A stretch of DNA of 64,000 nucleotides, from positions 1-64,000 of the forward strand of contig DAMCZI010000029.1 in the NCBI GenBank assembly GCA_032095175.1. Direction: 5' to 3'. The notes under the pieces were generated by a model. That model had not been told where the DNA came from. It ran no database searches and worked only from the letters and a program-made list of their open reading frames with translations. Positions 41,170 through 50,643 of the stretch are shown here, one piece after another (position 1 is the first letter of the stretch; each line of letters begins with the position of its first letter). This DNA is from DAMCZI01 sp032095175. Lineage in GTDB: Bacteria > Bacillota > Clostridia > Clostridiales > Caloramatoraceae. The translations under genes were made by a program, and so were the position numbers.

Positions 41170-42354
41170 TCACAAACTATATTCCCTTAAGACATCATCC
41201 ATCCTTTTCAATGCCTCAATCACATTTTTCCTTTGTGTACCTAAATTAATTCTTATATAACCTTCTCCATCATTAACAAAATGAACACCATTTTCAACTA
41301 ATACACCGGCCTTTGAGGCTAAAAGGTTGGTTACACTTTCTGATGTAAGCTTTGTTTCACTTATATCTACCCAAGCAAGATAGGAGGATTCCATTTTCAT
41401 GACCTTGAGCTTAGGAATTTTATTTTTGATATATTCCTCAAGGATTTCATAGTTTCCTTTTATATATTCATTAACCTCATAAAGCCAGGGTTTACAGTAT
41501 TTATAGGCTGTAATGAGCCCTATGATTCCAAAGACATTTGGAGATGTAATTGAATTTTGCTCAAGCTTTTTTCTAAAGCAATCCCTTATAGATTGACTAG
41601 GTATAACTGAATAGGAGGTTTTTAGTCCACCTAAATTAAAGCCCTTATTAGGGGAGGTTAAAAGTATTAAATTGTCATCATATTCATTTATCTCCAATAT
41701 CGAACTAAACTTCCCATAGTGTATGTGTTCTGCATGTACCTCATCAGTTACTAGTATTGTATTATTTTCCTTACATAACTGTGCCACCTTTTTTAGTTCC
41801 TCTGTGCTCCATATTCTTCCTGATGGGTTATGTGGAGAACAAAATAGATATAATTTAGGCTTGTACTTCTCTAATTGTTGCTTTAAGCTTTCAAAATCAA
41901 TATAATATCTACAATCTTTAACTATCAGAGTATTATAAATCCTGTTTACACCCTGTCTACTTGCCGCTGCATCAAAGGGATCATACACTGGTGTATTCAT
42001 TAGAACATAATCTCCCTTTTGGCAAAAGGCTTGAATTGTATAGTGAATAGTAGAAACTGTACCATAAGATAAGGTAATCCATTCTCTATTCACCTTAACC
42101 CCATGCATAGTTTGCTGCCAATCCATAACTGCTTCATAAAATTCATCATAACAGTAGGTATAACCAAATACACCTCTCTTTATGGCCATGCTAAAAGCAT
42201 TTTCTATTTCTACAGGTATTTTAAAATCCATATCAGCAATCCACATTGGAATAATATCATTAGGCACCTGTCCAAATTTATTCTCTATTATTTTTCTATC
42301 CCATTTTCTACATTTTTCACTTACTCTATCAGTTTTTCCATCGAAGTTGTACAT
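41170..42354 (-). CDS. MalY/PatB family C-S lyase / aminotransferase
   Basis: 394 residues, PLP fold-type I. The PLP lysine lies in LTSPNKGFNLGG near residue 236 and the phrase DMDFKIP near 42 is typical of MalY/PatB cystathionine beta-lyases. It cleaves C-S bonds of cystathionine or S-conjugates to give pyruvate, ammonia and a thiol. It is the last gene of the PTS-peptidase cluster, 12 bp after the M24 peptidase gene, so its substrate may be an amino acid released from an imported conjugate; that link is inference. Confidence 0.87.
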   Translation of the reverse strand: MYNFDGKTDRVSEKCRKWDRKIIENKFGQVPNDIIPMWIADMDFKIPVEIENAFSMAIKRGVFGYTYCYDEFYEAVMDWQQTMHGVKVNREWITLSYGTVSTIHYTIQAFCQKGDYVLMNTPVYDPFDAAASRQGVNRIYNTLIVKDCRYYIDFESLKQQLEKYKPKLYLFCSPHNPSGRIWSTEELKKVAQLCKENNTILVTDEVHAEHIHYGKFSSILEINEYDDNLILLTSPNKGFNLGGLKTSYSVIPSQSIRDCFRKKLEQNSITSPNVFGIIGLITAYKYCKPWLYEVNEYIKGNYEILEEYIKNKIPKLKVMKMESSYLAWVDISETKLTSESVTNLLASKAGVLVENGVHFVNDGEGYIRINLGTQRKNVIEALKRMDDVLREYSL

Positions 42355-42366
42355 ACTATTTCCCCC

Positions 42367-43437
42367 TTAAATAGTTATTAATTCTCTTGGACTATTAGTA
42401 AGCCTTTCACATCCATACTCAGTTATCAAAATATCCTCTTCTATTCTTACTCCTCCAACTCCTGGTAAGTATATTCCAGGTTCTATTGTTATTATCATTC
42501 CAGTACTTAGTAGTTCTGTACTTTCAGAAGCAACATCAGGATATTCATGTACCAAAATTCCAAGACCATGTCCAAGGTTATGTCCAAAATTTTCACCAAA
42601 ACCTGCTTCTTTTATATAGCTCCTTGCAACATAATCAAGCTCTCCTAAAGTAATATTAGGTTTTGCTATTCTCATAGCTTCTTCTCCCGCAGCTTTTACA
42701 ATACCATATATCTTTTCTAGTTCCTTAGAACAGTACCCTAAAGCAATTGTTCTTGTAATATCCGAACAGTAATAATTATATCTAACACCAAAATCCAGTG
42801 TGATTAATTCCCCAGTTTTTATTATTTTATCACTAGCTTTTCCATGGGGCAGTGCACCCCTTGTTCCAGAAGCAACAATAGTATCAAAGGATTCCTTCTG
42901 ACCTCCTTGTTCCTTAATAAATCTAACCAATTCATTCTCTACCTGCTTTTCTGTCATGCCATCCTTTATATAATCAACCAAGTGGTCAAATGCTTTATCT
43001 GCAATTTGACAAGCTCTTTTTATATATGCTGTTTCTTCATCATCCTTAATCATTCTAATTTTAGATAAATCATAAGAAACCAGGCTGCAATTCAAGTTGT
43101 TTTTAAGATAACTATAAAAATCATAGGAAACCTCTTGCCCCTCAAACCCAATATTTTTTATTTTCTCTATACTAATGATATTATTAATTATCTTATCTAG
43201 TGTATTATTTTTTGAAAGCATTATAGCTTTAAAAATGTTATTTTTCTTACTAACATCCTCATAATATCTAAAGTCTACTATTATATATTGGCTACTCCTC
43301 GTAATAAATATATACCCTGAGCTACTGTATATCTCTCCAAGGTAATACTTATTATGTGGACTATTTACAAGAATTGAATCTATACCTTGTTTGATAATTG
43401 TTTTCCTTACTCTGTCAACCCTGCTTATTAAATTCAT
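42367..43437 (-). CDS. Xaa-Pro aminopeptidase-type M24 metallopeptidase
   Basis: 356 residues: an N-terminal creatinase-like domain (1-125) and a pita-bread domain with the five metal ligands in DFGVRYNYYCSDITR, GHNLGHGLG, TIEPGIY and RIEEDI. It probably removes N-terminal residues before proline. It lies between PTS IIC and the MalY-type gene, with a hairpin (43472-43499) before it. A peptidase in a PTS operon recalls the frv operon of E. coli. Confidence 0.9.
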   Translation of the reverse strand: MNLISRVDRVRKTIIKQGIDSILVNSPHNKYYLGEIYSSSGYIFITRSSQYIIVDFRYYEDVSKKNNIFKAIMLSKNNTLDKIINNIISIEKIKNIGFEGQEVSYDFYSYLKNNLNCSLVSYDLSKIRMIKDDEETAYIKRACQIADKAFDHLVDYIKDGMTEKQVENELVRFIKEQGGQKESFDTIVASGTRGALPHGKASDKIIKTGELITLDFGVRYNYYCSDITRTIALGYCSKELEKIYGIVKAAGEEAMRIAKPNITLGELDYVARSYIKEAGFGENFGHNLGHGLGILVHEYPDVASESTELLSTGMIITIEPGIYLPGVGGVRIEEDILITEYGCERLTNSPRELITI

Positions 43438-43471
43438 TTTATCCTCCCATAATAAAAACTCGTTTACAATA

Positions 43472-43499
43472 AAGAGAACTGATAAAAATCAGTTCTCTT
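43472..43499 (-). terminator. Intercistronic hairpin after PTS IIC
   Basis: AAGAGAACTGAT/ATCAGTTCTCTT with a four-base loop; on the minus strand it is followed by TATTGT, a poor T-run. It may attenuate or protect the transcript rather than end it. Confidence 0.5.
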
Positions 43500-43509
43500 C
43501 TATTGTTAA

Positions 43510-44751
43510 TTATTCATTTATTTCTAGTTTTCCCTGCTTTATAAGCTTGTTTCTATGGAAGGTATTTATAACTGCTATAAATACTGAACCAACGATTAAG
43601 CCTATTATATAAGGAATAATTCCCTTTATTAATGGCCATGCCCATATGGCTGATTCCGGAAACCACTGTACTGCACCTAATGCTATAGCTGTAAATGAAC
43701 CAATAATTGCACCAGATACATATAGAGGAATTGTAAAGCCTGGTCTTTCTAATGCAAATGGTATAGCACCCTCAGAGATTCCCATGAATGCTAAGAATAT
43801 AGCTGTCTTTCCACCCTGATAGAATTGTCTATCATATACTCTTCTACCTACTAGCTTTTTATCTATTAATGTTGTTAATCCTAAACCAAAGGATGGTATT
43901 ACTATTGATAAGCATCTTGCTGTAATAGGAAGAACCTTTTCAGTTGTAAATCCTAGTGCAACAAATCCTGCTGCCTTGTTTACTGGTCCTCCTAAGTCAA
44001 ATGCTGTAGTTGCTGATAATACAAGAGCATAAACATATTGTCCTGTACTTCCTGCAGCTTCAAGTAATTGTTTTATTAGTCCGTTTACCCATCCTCCAAA
44101 TGGAGTTATTATAAATACCATTAAAATCATACATACAACAGATGAAATTAAAGGAATTAAAAATGTTGTCTTAAAGGCTAACCAGTTATGAGGCATTTGA
44201 ATTTTATTATTAAGCCACTTTACAAAATATCCAATTATAAATGCAATTATTATAGCACCTAAAAATCCTGAAGCCACAGGTGCAACAGTATCCCACTTTC
44301 CATCAACAAGATTTGGTACAGCAATAGGCTTTGTGGATACATATCCTCCGATGAAGCCTGCAGCTAAGGCAGTTTTTCCACCTATTGAATTAGCAGTAAA
44401 AGCTGCAAATAGAGGAATTGCAAATCCAAATAGTGTGAATCCAAAACTTTCCATTATCTTTGCAAGCTTCAAAAGTGATAAACTCATTCCAACATATTTA
44501 CCTGAATTAACTGCATCCATTATAGATACAGATGGATCTATTTTATAAAACACATAAGGAATTAACTGAGAAATGGCACCTATTAATCCTCCCATTATAA
44601 GTACAGGAATCATATAGGAAATACCTGTCATTACATGCTTGCTAAATTCTGTCCATATTGAGCTCTTTTGTGATATTTGCTTATTTTCAGCATTACTATT
44701 TGTATTATCCTTTGATGCAGTTGAACCAATAACCTTCTTTTTAACTGCCAT
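43510..44751 (-). CDS. PTS fructose-family transporter subunit IIC
   Basis: 413 residues, about nine to ten membrane helices, fructose/mannitol EIIC family: MTGISYMIPVLIMGGLIGA near the start, DLGGPVNKAAGFVA, and GISEGAIPFALERP near 325, the sugar-binding signature. ATG 44751 follows TGGAGGGTTTTAAT. It forms one permease with IIB and IIA encoded upstream. No sugar-phosphate kinase or aldolase is encoded here, so the sugar is uncertain. A copy of the dispersed repeat lies between IIB and IIC. Confidence 0.93.
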   Translation of the reverse strand: MAVKKKVIGSTASKDNTNSNAENKQISQKSSIWTEFSKHVMTGISYMIPVLIMGGLIGAISQLIPYVFYKIDPSVSIMDAVNSGKYVGMSLSLLKLAKIMESFGFTLFGFAIPLFAAFTANSIGGKTALAAGFIGGYVSTKPIAVPNLVDGKWDTVAPVASGFLGAIIIAFIIGYFVKWLNNKIQMPHNWLAFKTTFLIPLISSVVCMILMVFIITPFGGWVNGLIKQLLEAAGSTGQYVYALVLSATTAFDLGGPVNKAAGFVALGFTTEKVLPITARCLSIVIPSFGLGLTTLIDKKLVGRRVYDRQFYQGGKTAIFLAFMGISEGAIPFALERPGFTIPLYVSGAIIGSFTAIALGAVQWFPESAIWAWPLIKGIIPYIIGLIVGSVFIAVINTFHRNKLIKQGKLEINE

Positions 44752-44784
44752 ATTAAAACCCTCCACTCCAATTGAATTATTTTA

Positions 44785-44900
44785 GCATACTAATCGCGCA
44801 AAAATCTCCACATTTAGTACCATGCGATTAGTGAATTAAAGAAAATGAATTTGCATAAATGTTTAGGAGAGAAAAATATACAATCATTTATGCAAAACTT
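44785..44900 (-). repeat. Dispersed two-hairpin repeat, copy 3 (divergent)
   Basis: Minus-strand reading: GCATAAATGATTG, CCTAAACATTTATG, TTTAATTCACTAATCGC, and a closing GCGATTAGT. Compared with copy 1 the second stem changes ATTAATC to ACTAATC and GATTAAT to GATTAGT together, a compensatory pair. It sits between the IIB and IIC genes. Confidence 0.78.
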
Positions 44901-44952
44901 ATAGAATGTTTTTTAAAAATAAGGTATTATTTATATAGGTTAATTTTCTTTG

Positions 44953-44990
44953 CTCCTTTTAATCTACTGCCATAGATTAAGGAGCTTTTT
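44953..44990. other. Intercistronic hairpin after PTS IIB
   Basis: GCTCCTTAATCTA pairs with TAGATTAAAAGGAGC around TGGCAG on the minus strand, directly after the IIB stop. No T-run follows on that strand, so it looks like an mRNA-stabilising or processing hairpin. Confidence 0.5.
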
Positions 44991-45307
44991 TATTGTGCCA
45001 AATCTTCCTCTATCTCTTCTATCACTCCCTTTGGATTTTTAATAACCTCTTGGAGACCAACCTCATAGATTTCATAACCCTCAAATCTTTCCATTCCAAG
45101 AGGAGTTACAGCTATCGCATGAATTATTATATTAGCTTGTTTAATATCTGAAGCTGTTAACTCATTCTGGACTCCATCAGCCCCCTGTGTTTCAACCTTT
45201 ACTTCATAGCCCATTTCCAGTGCTGTTTTCTTTATTGCCTCTGCTGCCATGAAGGTATGGGCTAAACCCATAGGACATGCACATAATGCTATTAATTTTT
45301 TTGCCAT
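44990..45307 (-). CDS. PTS fructose-family subunit IIB
   Basis: 105 residues. The phospho-cysteine lies in CACPMGLAHTFMAAEA (Cys11), matching the fructose IIB signature CPTGIAHT apart from Met for Thr. It takes phosphate from IIA and gives it to the sugar in IIC. ATG follows AAGGAGGTATATGT. It lies 32 bp after the IIA gene. Confidence 0.93.
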   Translation of the reverse strand: MAKKLIALCACPMGLAHTFMAAEAIKKTALEMGYEVKVETQGADGVQNELTASDIKQANIIIHAIAVTPLGMERFEGYEIYEVGLQEVIKNPKGVIEEIEEDLAQ

Positions 45308-45339
45308 ACATATACCTCCTTAAAATTTGCTTATATTCA

Positions 45340-45792
45340 TTAGCTATTTAATGCATTATCAACCATTATAAAAACCTCTTCTTTACTTGAGGAATTTATC
45401 AATGTTCTCTTAAAATCCTCATCTATTAGTTTTCTTGAAAGACTCGCTAATAATTTTAAATGAATATTTCCTTCTTGCTTATCAGGGCTTAATATACTTA
45501 ATATGAGTTTTATACCCTCTTCACCTCCGCCCCATTGAACCTCATTTTTAGGTTTTATTACAATTATTCCAGGTCTTGCTACAGAATTAGATTTTGTATG
45601 AGGTATCGCAATACCATCTCCAAGATTAGTTTCAAATTCCTTCTCTCTATCAACTAGACCTTCATATACACCATTTTCTTCTTTTCCTATTCCAAGATCC
45701 ATGGATAGCTTTGCAATATATTTCAGGTAATCATTTTTATCCTTTAAATCTAAATTTAATACTATATGTTGTCTTGTAAATACTTCGCTCAT
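45340..45792 (-). CDS. PTS fructose-family subunit IIA
   Basis: 150 residues, PtsN-type IIA domain. The phospho-histidine is in DGIAIPHTKS near residue 65. It receives phosphate from HPr. The start follows AGAGGGATATTTA and lies 20 bp after the regulator gene, so regulator, IIA, IIB and IIC form one unit. Confidence 0.92.
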   Translation of the reverse strand: MSEVFTRQHIVLNLDLKDKNDYLKYIAKLSMDLGIGKEENGVYEGLVDREKEFETNLGDGIAIPHTKSNSVARPGIIVIKPKNEVQWGGGEEGIKLILSILSPDKQEGNIHLKLLASLSRKLIDEDFKRTLINSSSKEEVFIMVDNALNS

Positions 45793-45812
45793 AATTAAAT
45801 ATCCCTCTACTT

Positions 45813-47708
45813 TTAATCTAATATTTCCATAAATTTTTCATAGCTAAAAGCTTTTAAAACTCTCCTTACATCGCCTTCATCTTCGATGAAGCTATATAAA
45901 TATTTAAATACCGGAAAGTTACTTGTTTCCTTTCTATTAAAGCAAACCATAAAAATAAGTTGAACTTCTTCCTTGCTCCAGATTATGGGCTTATCTAGAA
46001 CACCAACGCCTATAATAGATTTATAGGTACCATCTAGAATTGTATGAGGAATAGCAACCAAATGTCCAATATCTGTAGATGACATTTCTTCTCTTTCAAG
46101 TACCATAGATATAACATCATCATTGATAAAGCCCTTTGTCTTCATTGCCATACCAAGATTCTTTATGGCTTCTTCTCTGTTTTCTGCCTTTATTCTAAAA
46201 AAAGCTTCTTTATTAAAGGTTTCCCGTAAAATCTTTTTTCTCTTTTCTTTTTCATTGAAAATCTGATGCAATTCATTAACTATTTCATCAGAAAACACAT
46301 TTTCAATATAGAGCACTGGTATCTTAAAATTCTTTTTATCTAACTTTACAGTAGATACAATAAAATCAATATCTTGAGCCAATGCTACTTCCAGGTATCT
46401 TACAGGATATGTCCCAACTATGTCTATATCACTTATCCTTTGTTTTAATTTTTCAGTCAGTAGCTGCGAGGTTCCTATGCCATAGTGACAAATAATACAA
46501 ACCCTCTTACCACTTTTATTTTTTCTTCTTTCAAAGGCAGCTCCAAAATGCATTGCGATAAAACCTATTTCATCCTCATCCAAAGTAACTTTAAACTCTT
46601 CTTCAAGCTTTTTTGCAACAATTGTCGCCAGATTAGTTTCCATTGGAAATTTGCTTTTTATTTGATTAAGCAATGAATTTTTTGCTTTTATTCCTGCCTT
46701 AAATCGGTTTATAAAAATCTTCAAATGTATTATTAAAGCATTTGTAAAATCTATATCTTCTTTTAAATTAATACCCGTAATTAAATCTATCTCATCTAGT
46801 GTTTCACTGACAAACCTATTTACCTCATCATTTTTATCCTTTATTAGCTCTTTTCTTGTGTTATAATTGTAAACCATTATTCCACAGCTTGAAGATACAT
46901 AATATATTTCATTTTTGCATATTGTAATTCCTAGGGTTTCGCTTATCTTTTCCATGATTTTTTTTACCAAGTCATAATTCTCAAGTCTATAATTGTCCTT
47001 GAAAGCTTCATCCTCTATAGGATAGTTTTTTCTTACCCTTGATATAGAAACCATAATCCTTGTAAAAAGTGTGTTAAAATCCTTGTCTGAGATAATAATA
47101 TTGTCATTTTTCAAATTTGCTGTAATTACCTTCTCTATTAGCTCAGATTCCTCTTCTGAAATATTATCAAGTCTAATCTCAAGGAAATTGTTCTCATCAC
47201 TCTTTATAGCATAGTCAAGAATTAAATCCCTAATTTTTATTTCTTTGCCGCTTATTTTGCTTCCATAAAACGGTCTTGAAATAATGCCAAGTCCATACTT
47301 TTTTAATATATCTCGTACATTCGAAATAACCTTATTCGTACTTGGTATACTCAAATTAAGTTCATTGCTTAAATCCTCTGCATTCACATATTCATTATTT
47401 ATTAGAATACAAATGGTTTTTACTACTCTACCCTCTGAGGAATCGTCTATTTGGATACCTTCTATAAGTTTGTCTGCTTTTTCAATAATTCTTTTAACTT
47501 CCTTTACTGGTCCTTCTATTCTGTACCCAACACCTCTTGCTGATACTATCTCTACACCATAATCTGAAAGAAAATAATTTAAATCCTTAATATATCTTTT
47601 TATGGTTCTTATCGATACCTCTAGCTGCTGACTTAATTCTAAAGCTGTAACATATTCACTTTTTTCAGTAAGATACTTAATAATTATAGAATGTTTCTTA
47701 CTTATCAT
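45813..47708 (-). CDS. PRD-domain transcriptional activator/antiterminator with EIIB and EIIA domains
   Basis: 631 residues of the MtlR/LicR class: two N-terminal HTH regions (1-160), two PRDs (about 190-400), an EIIB-like domain with Cys in CHYGIGTSQLL (about 410) and a C-terminal EIIA domain with His in VAIPHTILDG (about 565). Phosphorylation by HPr and by the PTS would set activity according to sugar supply. ATG 47708 is favoured by GGTGGATGAA; ATG 47720 is possible. It probably regulates this cluster. Confidence 0.9.
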   Translation of the reverse strand: MISKKHSIIIKYLTEKSEYVTALELSQQLEVSIRTIKRYIKDLNYFLSDYGVEIVSARGVGYRIEGPVKEVKRIIEKADKLIEGIQIDDSSEGRVVKTICILINNEYVNAEDLSNELNLSIPSTNKVISNVRDILKKYGLGIISRPFYGSKISGKEIKIRDLILDYAIKSDENNFLEIRLDNISEEESELIEKVITANLKNDNIIISDKDFNTLFTRIMVSISRVRKNYPIEDEAFKDNYRLENYDLVKKIMEKISETLGITICKNEIYYVSSSCGIMVYNYNTRKELIKDKNDEVNRFVSETLDEIDLITGINLKEDIDFTNALIIHLKIFINRFKAGIKAKNSLLNQIKSKFPMETNLATIVAKKLEEEFKVTLDEDEIGFIAMHFGAAFERRKNKSGKRVCIICHYGIGTSQLLTEKLKQRISDIDIVGTYPVRYLEVALAQDIDFIVSTVKLDKKNFKIPVLYIENVFSDEIVNELHQIFNEKEKRKKILRETFNKEAFFRIKAENREEAIKNLGMAMKTKGFINDDVISMVLEREEMSSTDIGHLVAIPHTILDGTYKSIIGVGVLDKPIIWSKEEVQLIFMVCFNRKETSNFPVFKYLYSFIEDEGDVRRVLKAFSYEKFMEILD

Positions 47709-47795
47709 TTCATCCACCATCCTATATTTATATTGTAATCATTTATTCATGTAATGTGTTTATACTAAATGTCCTCATTAGTGCCACAAATTTTC

Positions 47796-49178
47796 TTATA
47801 GCATAGATAGTTCATATAAGGCTTCTGCATAAATCCCTATAGCCTTAATAAATGCATCTTCACTTCCATACTCTTGAGTCATATGGGTATTACCTGAAGA
47901 TCCATCCGGAAACTCACACCCAAACACTACAGAGTTCTCCATTTCAGCTGCATATGTACCAGCACTTGTAACTCTAACCTTGTTTATTGTGTCACCAGTA
48001 TGCTTTAAATATATACTGTACAGCTTTTTAACAAGTGGAGAATCCGCCGAAACATAGCTTGGCTTCTTTATCCCACTACTATTTACCTTAAAATTGTCCA
48101 AACCATTGCTTATAAAGTAATCCTTTATTTTTTGAACAATATATATCATATTTGTATTTTCAGGATACCTTACACTTAGTGTAATATTAAATTCACCATT
48201 TTCTATTTTTATTATTGTTGGAACTATCGTAAGAACTCCACATCTTCCTATTAAATTCAGACTATACAATTCACCATGTCTATTATCTCCACCAAATAAT
48301 GCCTCAAAGTCTTCTATCCAGCTTTGACATAGTATTATCTTTAGCAACTTTAATACCTTTTCAATTGGATTATTAGCCTTTTCAGGTTTTGCAGAATGTC
48401 CTCCCTTGCCCAAAAGTTTAAAACCTTCTTTTTTATTTTCATCTTTAAAGATTTTTATACCTAAATCCTCTTTTTCTATAAAATGTTTTATTGAATGGTT
48501 ATGGCCTTCTATACTGCAGTTTTTTACTGTAACACATCCTGGAATACTATTATGAGCTGTTCCTCCTTCAATAAATATATCCCCACTATCAACATTTCCA
48601 CTTATTTGTATTACAGCACCACCCTTTTCGCCATTTATTACAGGGAATTTTGCATCAGGTGTAAATCCATAGGTAGGCTTAGGTTCCTTACTAAAATAGT
48701 GTTTGATACACCTAAATCCACTTTCTTCATTTCCTCCAGCAACTATTCTAATTTTTCTTTTTAATTCTATATCATTATCCTTTAAAAGCTTTAATGCTAG
48801 ATAGGCTGCAATAAGTGGTCCTTTATCATCAACTACACCTCTTCCTATTAGCTTATCTTCACATTTTAAAAGTTTAAAAGGCTCACTGCTCCATCCCTCT
48901 CCAGGTGGGACTACATCACAATGTCCAAATACATAAACATATTCATCTCCTGTACCATACTCAATATGGGCAGCATATCCATCTATGTTCTTTGTAATAA
49001 AGCCTTCTTTATCTCCTAGAGCCTTAAACCATTCCAAAGCATCATGAATCTCCTTACCAAAAGGCATCGACTCATCAGCTGTTGCAGCATTAAAAACTGA
49101 AGGTATGCTTACCCACTCATTTAAAAGAGTTATAAATTCTTTTCTATACTTTTCTGCTTCACATTTAAAATCTATCAT
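47796..49178 (-). CDS. pepV: M20 dipeptidase, PepV/Sapep type
   Basis: 460 residues of the dinuclear zinc M20 family. The motifs GHCDVVPPGEGW, GRGVVDDKGP and GGNEESGF give the metal ligands and catalytic Glu, and HSAKPEKANNP lies in the lid domain. PepV cleaves dipeptides, and some members act on beta-Ala-His or Xaa-His substrates. It is the most upstream gene of the PTS-peptidase cluster; the 87-bp gap to the regulator holds no terminator. Its presence with M24 and MalY-type enzymes suggests the cluster handles a peptide or amino-acid conjugate. Confidence 0.92.
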   Translation of the reverse strand: MIDFKCEAEKYRKEFITLLNEWVSIPSVFNAATADESMPFGKEIHDALEWFKALGDKEGFITKNIDGYAAHIEYGTGDEYVYVFGHCDVVPPGEGWSSEPFKLLKCEDKLIGRGVVDDKGPLIAAYLALKLLKDNDIELKRKIRIVAGGNEESGFRCIKHYFSKEPKPTYGFTPDAKFPVINGEKGGAVIQISGNVDSGDIFIEGGTAHNSIPGCVTVKNCSIEGHNHSIKHFIEKEDLGIKIFKDENKKEGFKLLGKGGHSAKPEKANNPIEKVLKLLKIILCQSWIEDFEALFGGDNRHGELYSLNLIGRCGVLTIVPTIIKIENGEFNITLSVRYPENTNMIYIVQKIKDYFISNGLDNFKVNSSGIKKPSYVSADSPLVKKLYSIYLKHTGDTINKVRVTSAGTYAAEMENSVVFGCEFPDGSSGNTHMTQEYGSEDAFIKAIGIYAEALYELSML

Positions 49179-49351
49179 GCTATCATCCCCTTTGTTGTAT
49201 TTATCTATTAATTATTTAATATTAATCATTATACACTAATTTTAAATAATTGCTTTTATTATTGATATAGATCACTATATCCTTAACCTTAATCTATATA
49301 CAAAGCAATATAGTTCTTTATCTTGTATACATAAACAATATTGGCGTAAAA

Positions 49352-49402
49352 GTAAAAGGAAGCTTAACATTTTTATGTTTTACATAAATATTAAGCTCCC
49401 TT
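49352..49402 (-). terminator. Terminator of the hyd maturation operon
   Basis: On the minus strand a stem of about 19 pairs with two interruptions (GAGCTTAA...TTAAGCTTCC) is followed by TTTTACTTTT. It is ~45 bp past hydF. The 49179-49351 interval shows no gene. Confidence 0.8.
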
Positions 49403-49447
49403 TTAAAACACTATATAAAATTCATATATTTATTGTTGTTCAAAATG

Positions 49448-50632
49448 TTAAACAAAAGACAAGCACCTATCCAAAATACCAGTAAGATAAGCAAGGATAA
49501 CCCCATAGTTTGTTATCTTTACATCCTTTTCAAGGCACATATCAATTCTTGTTTGCATCATCTTCTTGTTTAGCATACACCCGCCGCAGTGTATTACAAG
49601 GTCATAGTCTGAAAGGTTTTCAGGAAAATCCTGACCCATCATAAAATCATAATGAAGCTCTAATCCAACATGTTTGTTTAAAAGCCTTGGTATCTTAACT
49701 CTTCCTATATCCTCATGGGAATGGTTATGGGTACAAGCATCCGAAATAAGTATTTTGGAGTTTTCATTAAGCTCCTTTATTTTTGATACCCCATCAACTA
49801 GGGCATTAAGATCTCCCTTGTATCTTGCAAATAGTATTGAAAAGCTTGTAAGCTTTATGCTTTCTGGTACAATCCTGCTTACTTTTTTAAAGGCTTGGGA
49901 GTCTGTTACCACAAGGTCAACATCCTTAATATCATTAAGGGCCGCTTCAAGCTCTGTATCCCTAACCACATAGCTTTTTATTCCATGGTCAAGACAATCC
50001 CTTATAAGCTGAACCTGTGGAAGTATAAGCCTTCCCTTTGGAGCTTCCGAGTCTATTGGCACAACCATTATTACCTTCCCATTATAGGGAACTATATCTC
50101 CAACAATGGTTTCCTCAACCTCATCCTCTTTAATTCTTTTAATAAGCTCACCCTTTAAAGTAAGTATGTTTTCCTCTTTTGTAGCCGAAACAAAAATCGC
50201 CTCATTATACTTTTTCTTTACTTCTAACAATTTTTCAGGAGAAGCAGTATCTATCTTATTTATAACAAGCATATGTGGAATGCTGTATTTTTTAAAGCTA
50301 TTAACCATTTCCTTATAGCCAACTTCATCTTCATCCTTTATATCCATAACATATATTGCAAAATCAGTTCCTTGAAGTATTTTAAGGCTTCTTTTAACCC
50401 TTAGCTCTCCAAGCTCACCACTATCATCAAGACCTGCTGTATCTGTAAAAAGTACAGGTCCAAAGGGAATAAGTTCCATTGCCTTACTAACAGGGTCAGT
50501 TGTGGTTCCCTTTATTTTAGATACTAAGGATATCTTCTGACCTATTATTGCATTTAAAAGTGAGGATTTACCGGAGTTGGTTCTTCCAAATATAGCTATG
50601 TGTTTTCTGTTTGCATTTGGTGTCTCATTCAT
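49448..50632 (-). CDS. hydF: [FeFe] hydrogenase maturation GTPase HydF
   Basis: Scaffold on which the 2Fe subcluster of the hydrogenase active site is assembled. 394 residues: GTPase domain (P-loop GRTNSGKSS, switch DTAGLDD, NKID), a dimerisation domain, and a cluster-binding domain with CTHNHSHED near 300 and HCGGC near 353, the three-Cys pattern of the family. It is last in the operon TM1266-hydE-hydG-hydF, 11 bp after hydG. No hydrogenase structural gene lies in the window. Confidence 0.96.
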   Translation of the reverse strand: MNETPNANRKHIAIFGRTNSGKSSLLNAIIGQKISLVSKIKGTTTDPVSKAMELIPFGPVLFTDTAGLDDSGELGELRVKRSLKILQGTDFAIYVMDIKDEDEVGYKEMVNSFKKYSIPHMLVINKIDTASPEKLLEVKKKYNEAIFVSATKEENILTLKGELIKRIKEDEVEETIVGDIVPYNGKVIMVVPIDSEAPKGRLILPQVQLIRDCLDHGIKSYVVRDTELEAALNDIKDVDLVVTDSQAFKKVSRIVPESIKLTSFSILFARYKGDLNALVDGVSKIKELNENSKILISDACTHNHSHEDIGRVKIPRLLNKHVGLELHYDFMMGQDFPENLSDYDLVIHCGGCMLNKKMMQTRIDMCLEKDVKITNYGVILAYLTGILDRCLSFV

Positions 50633-50643
50633 GGTTAACCCTC

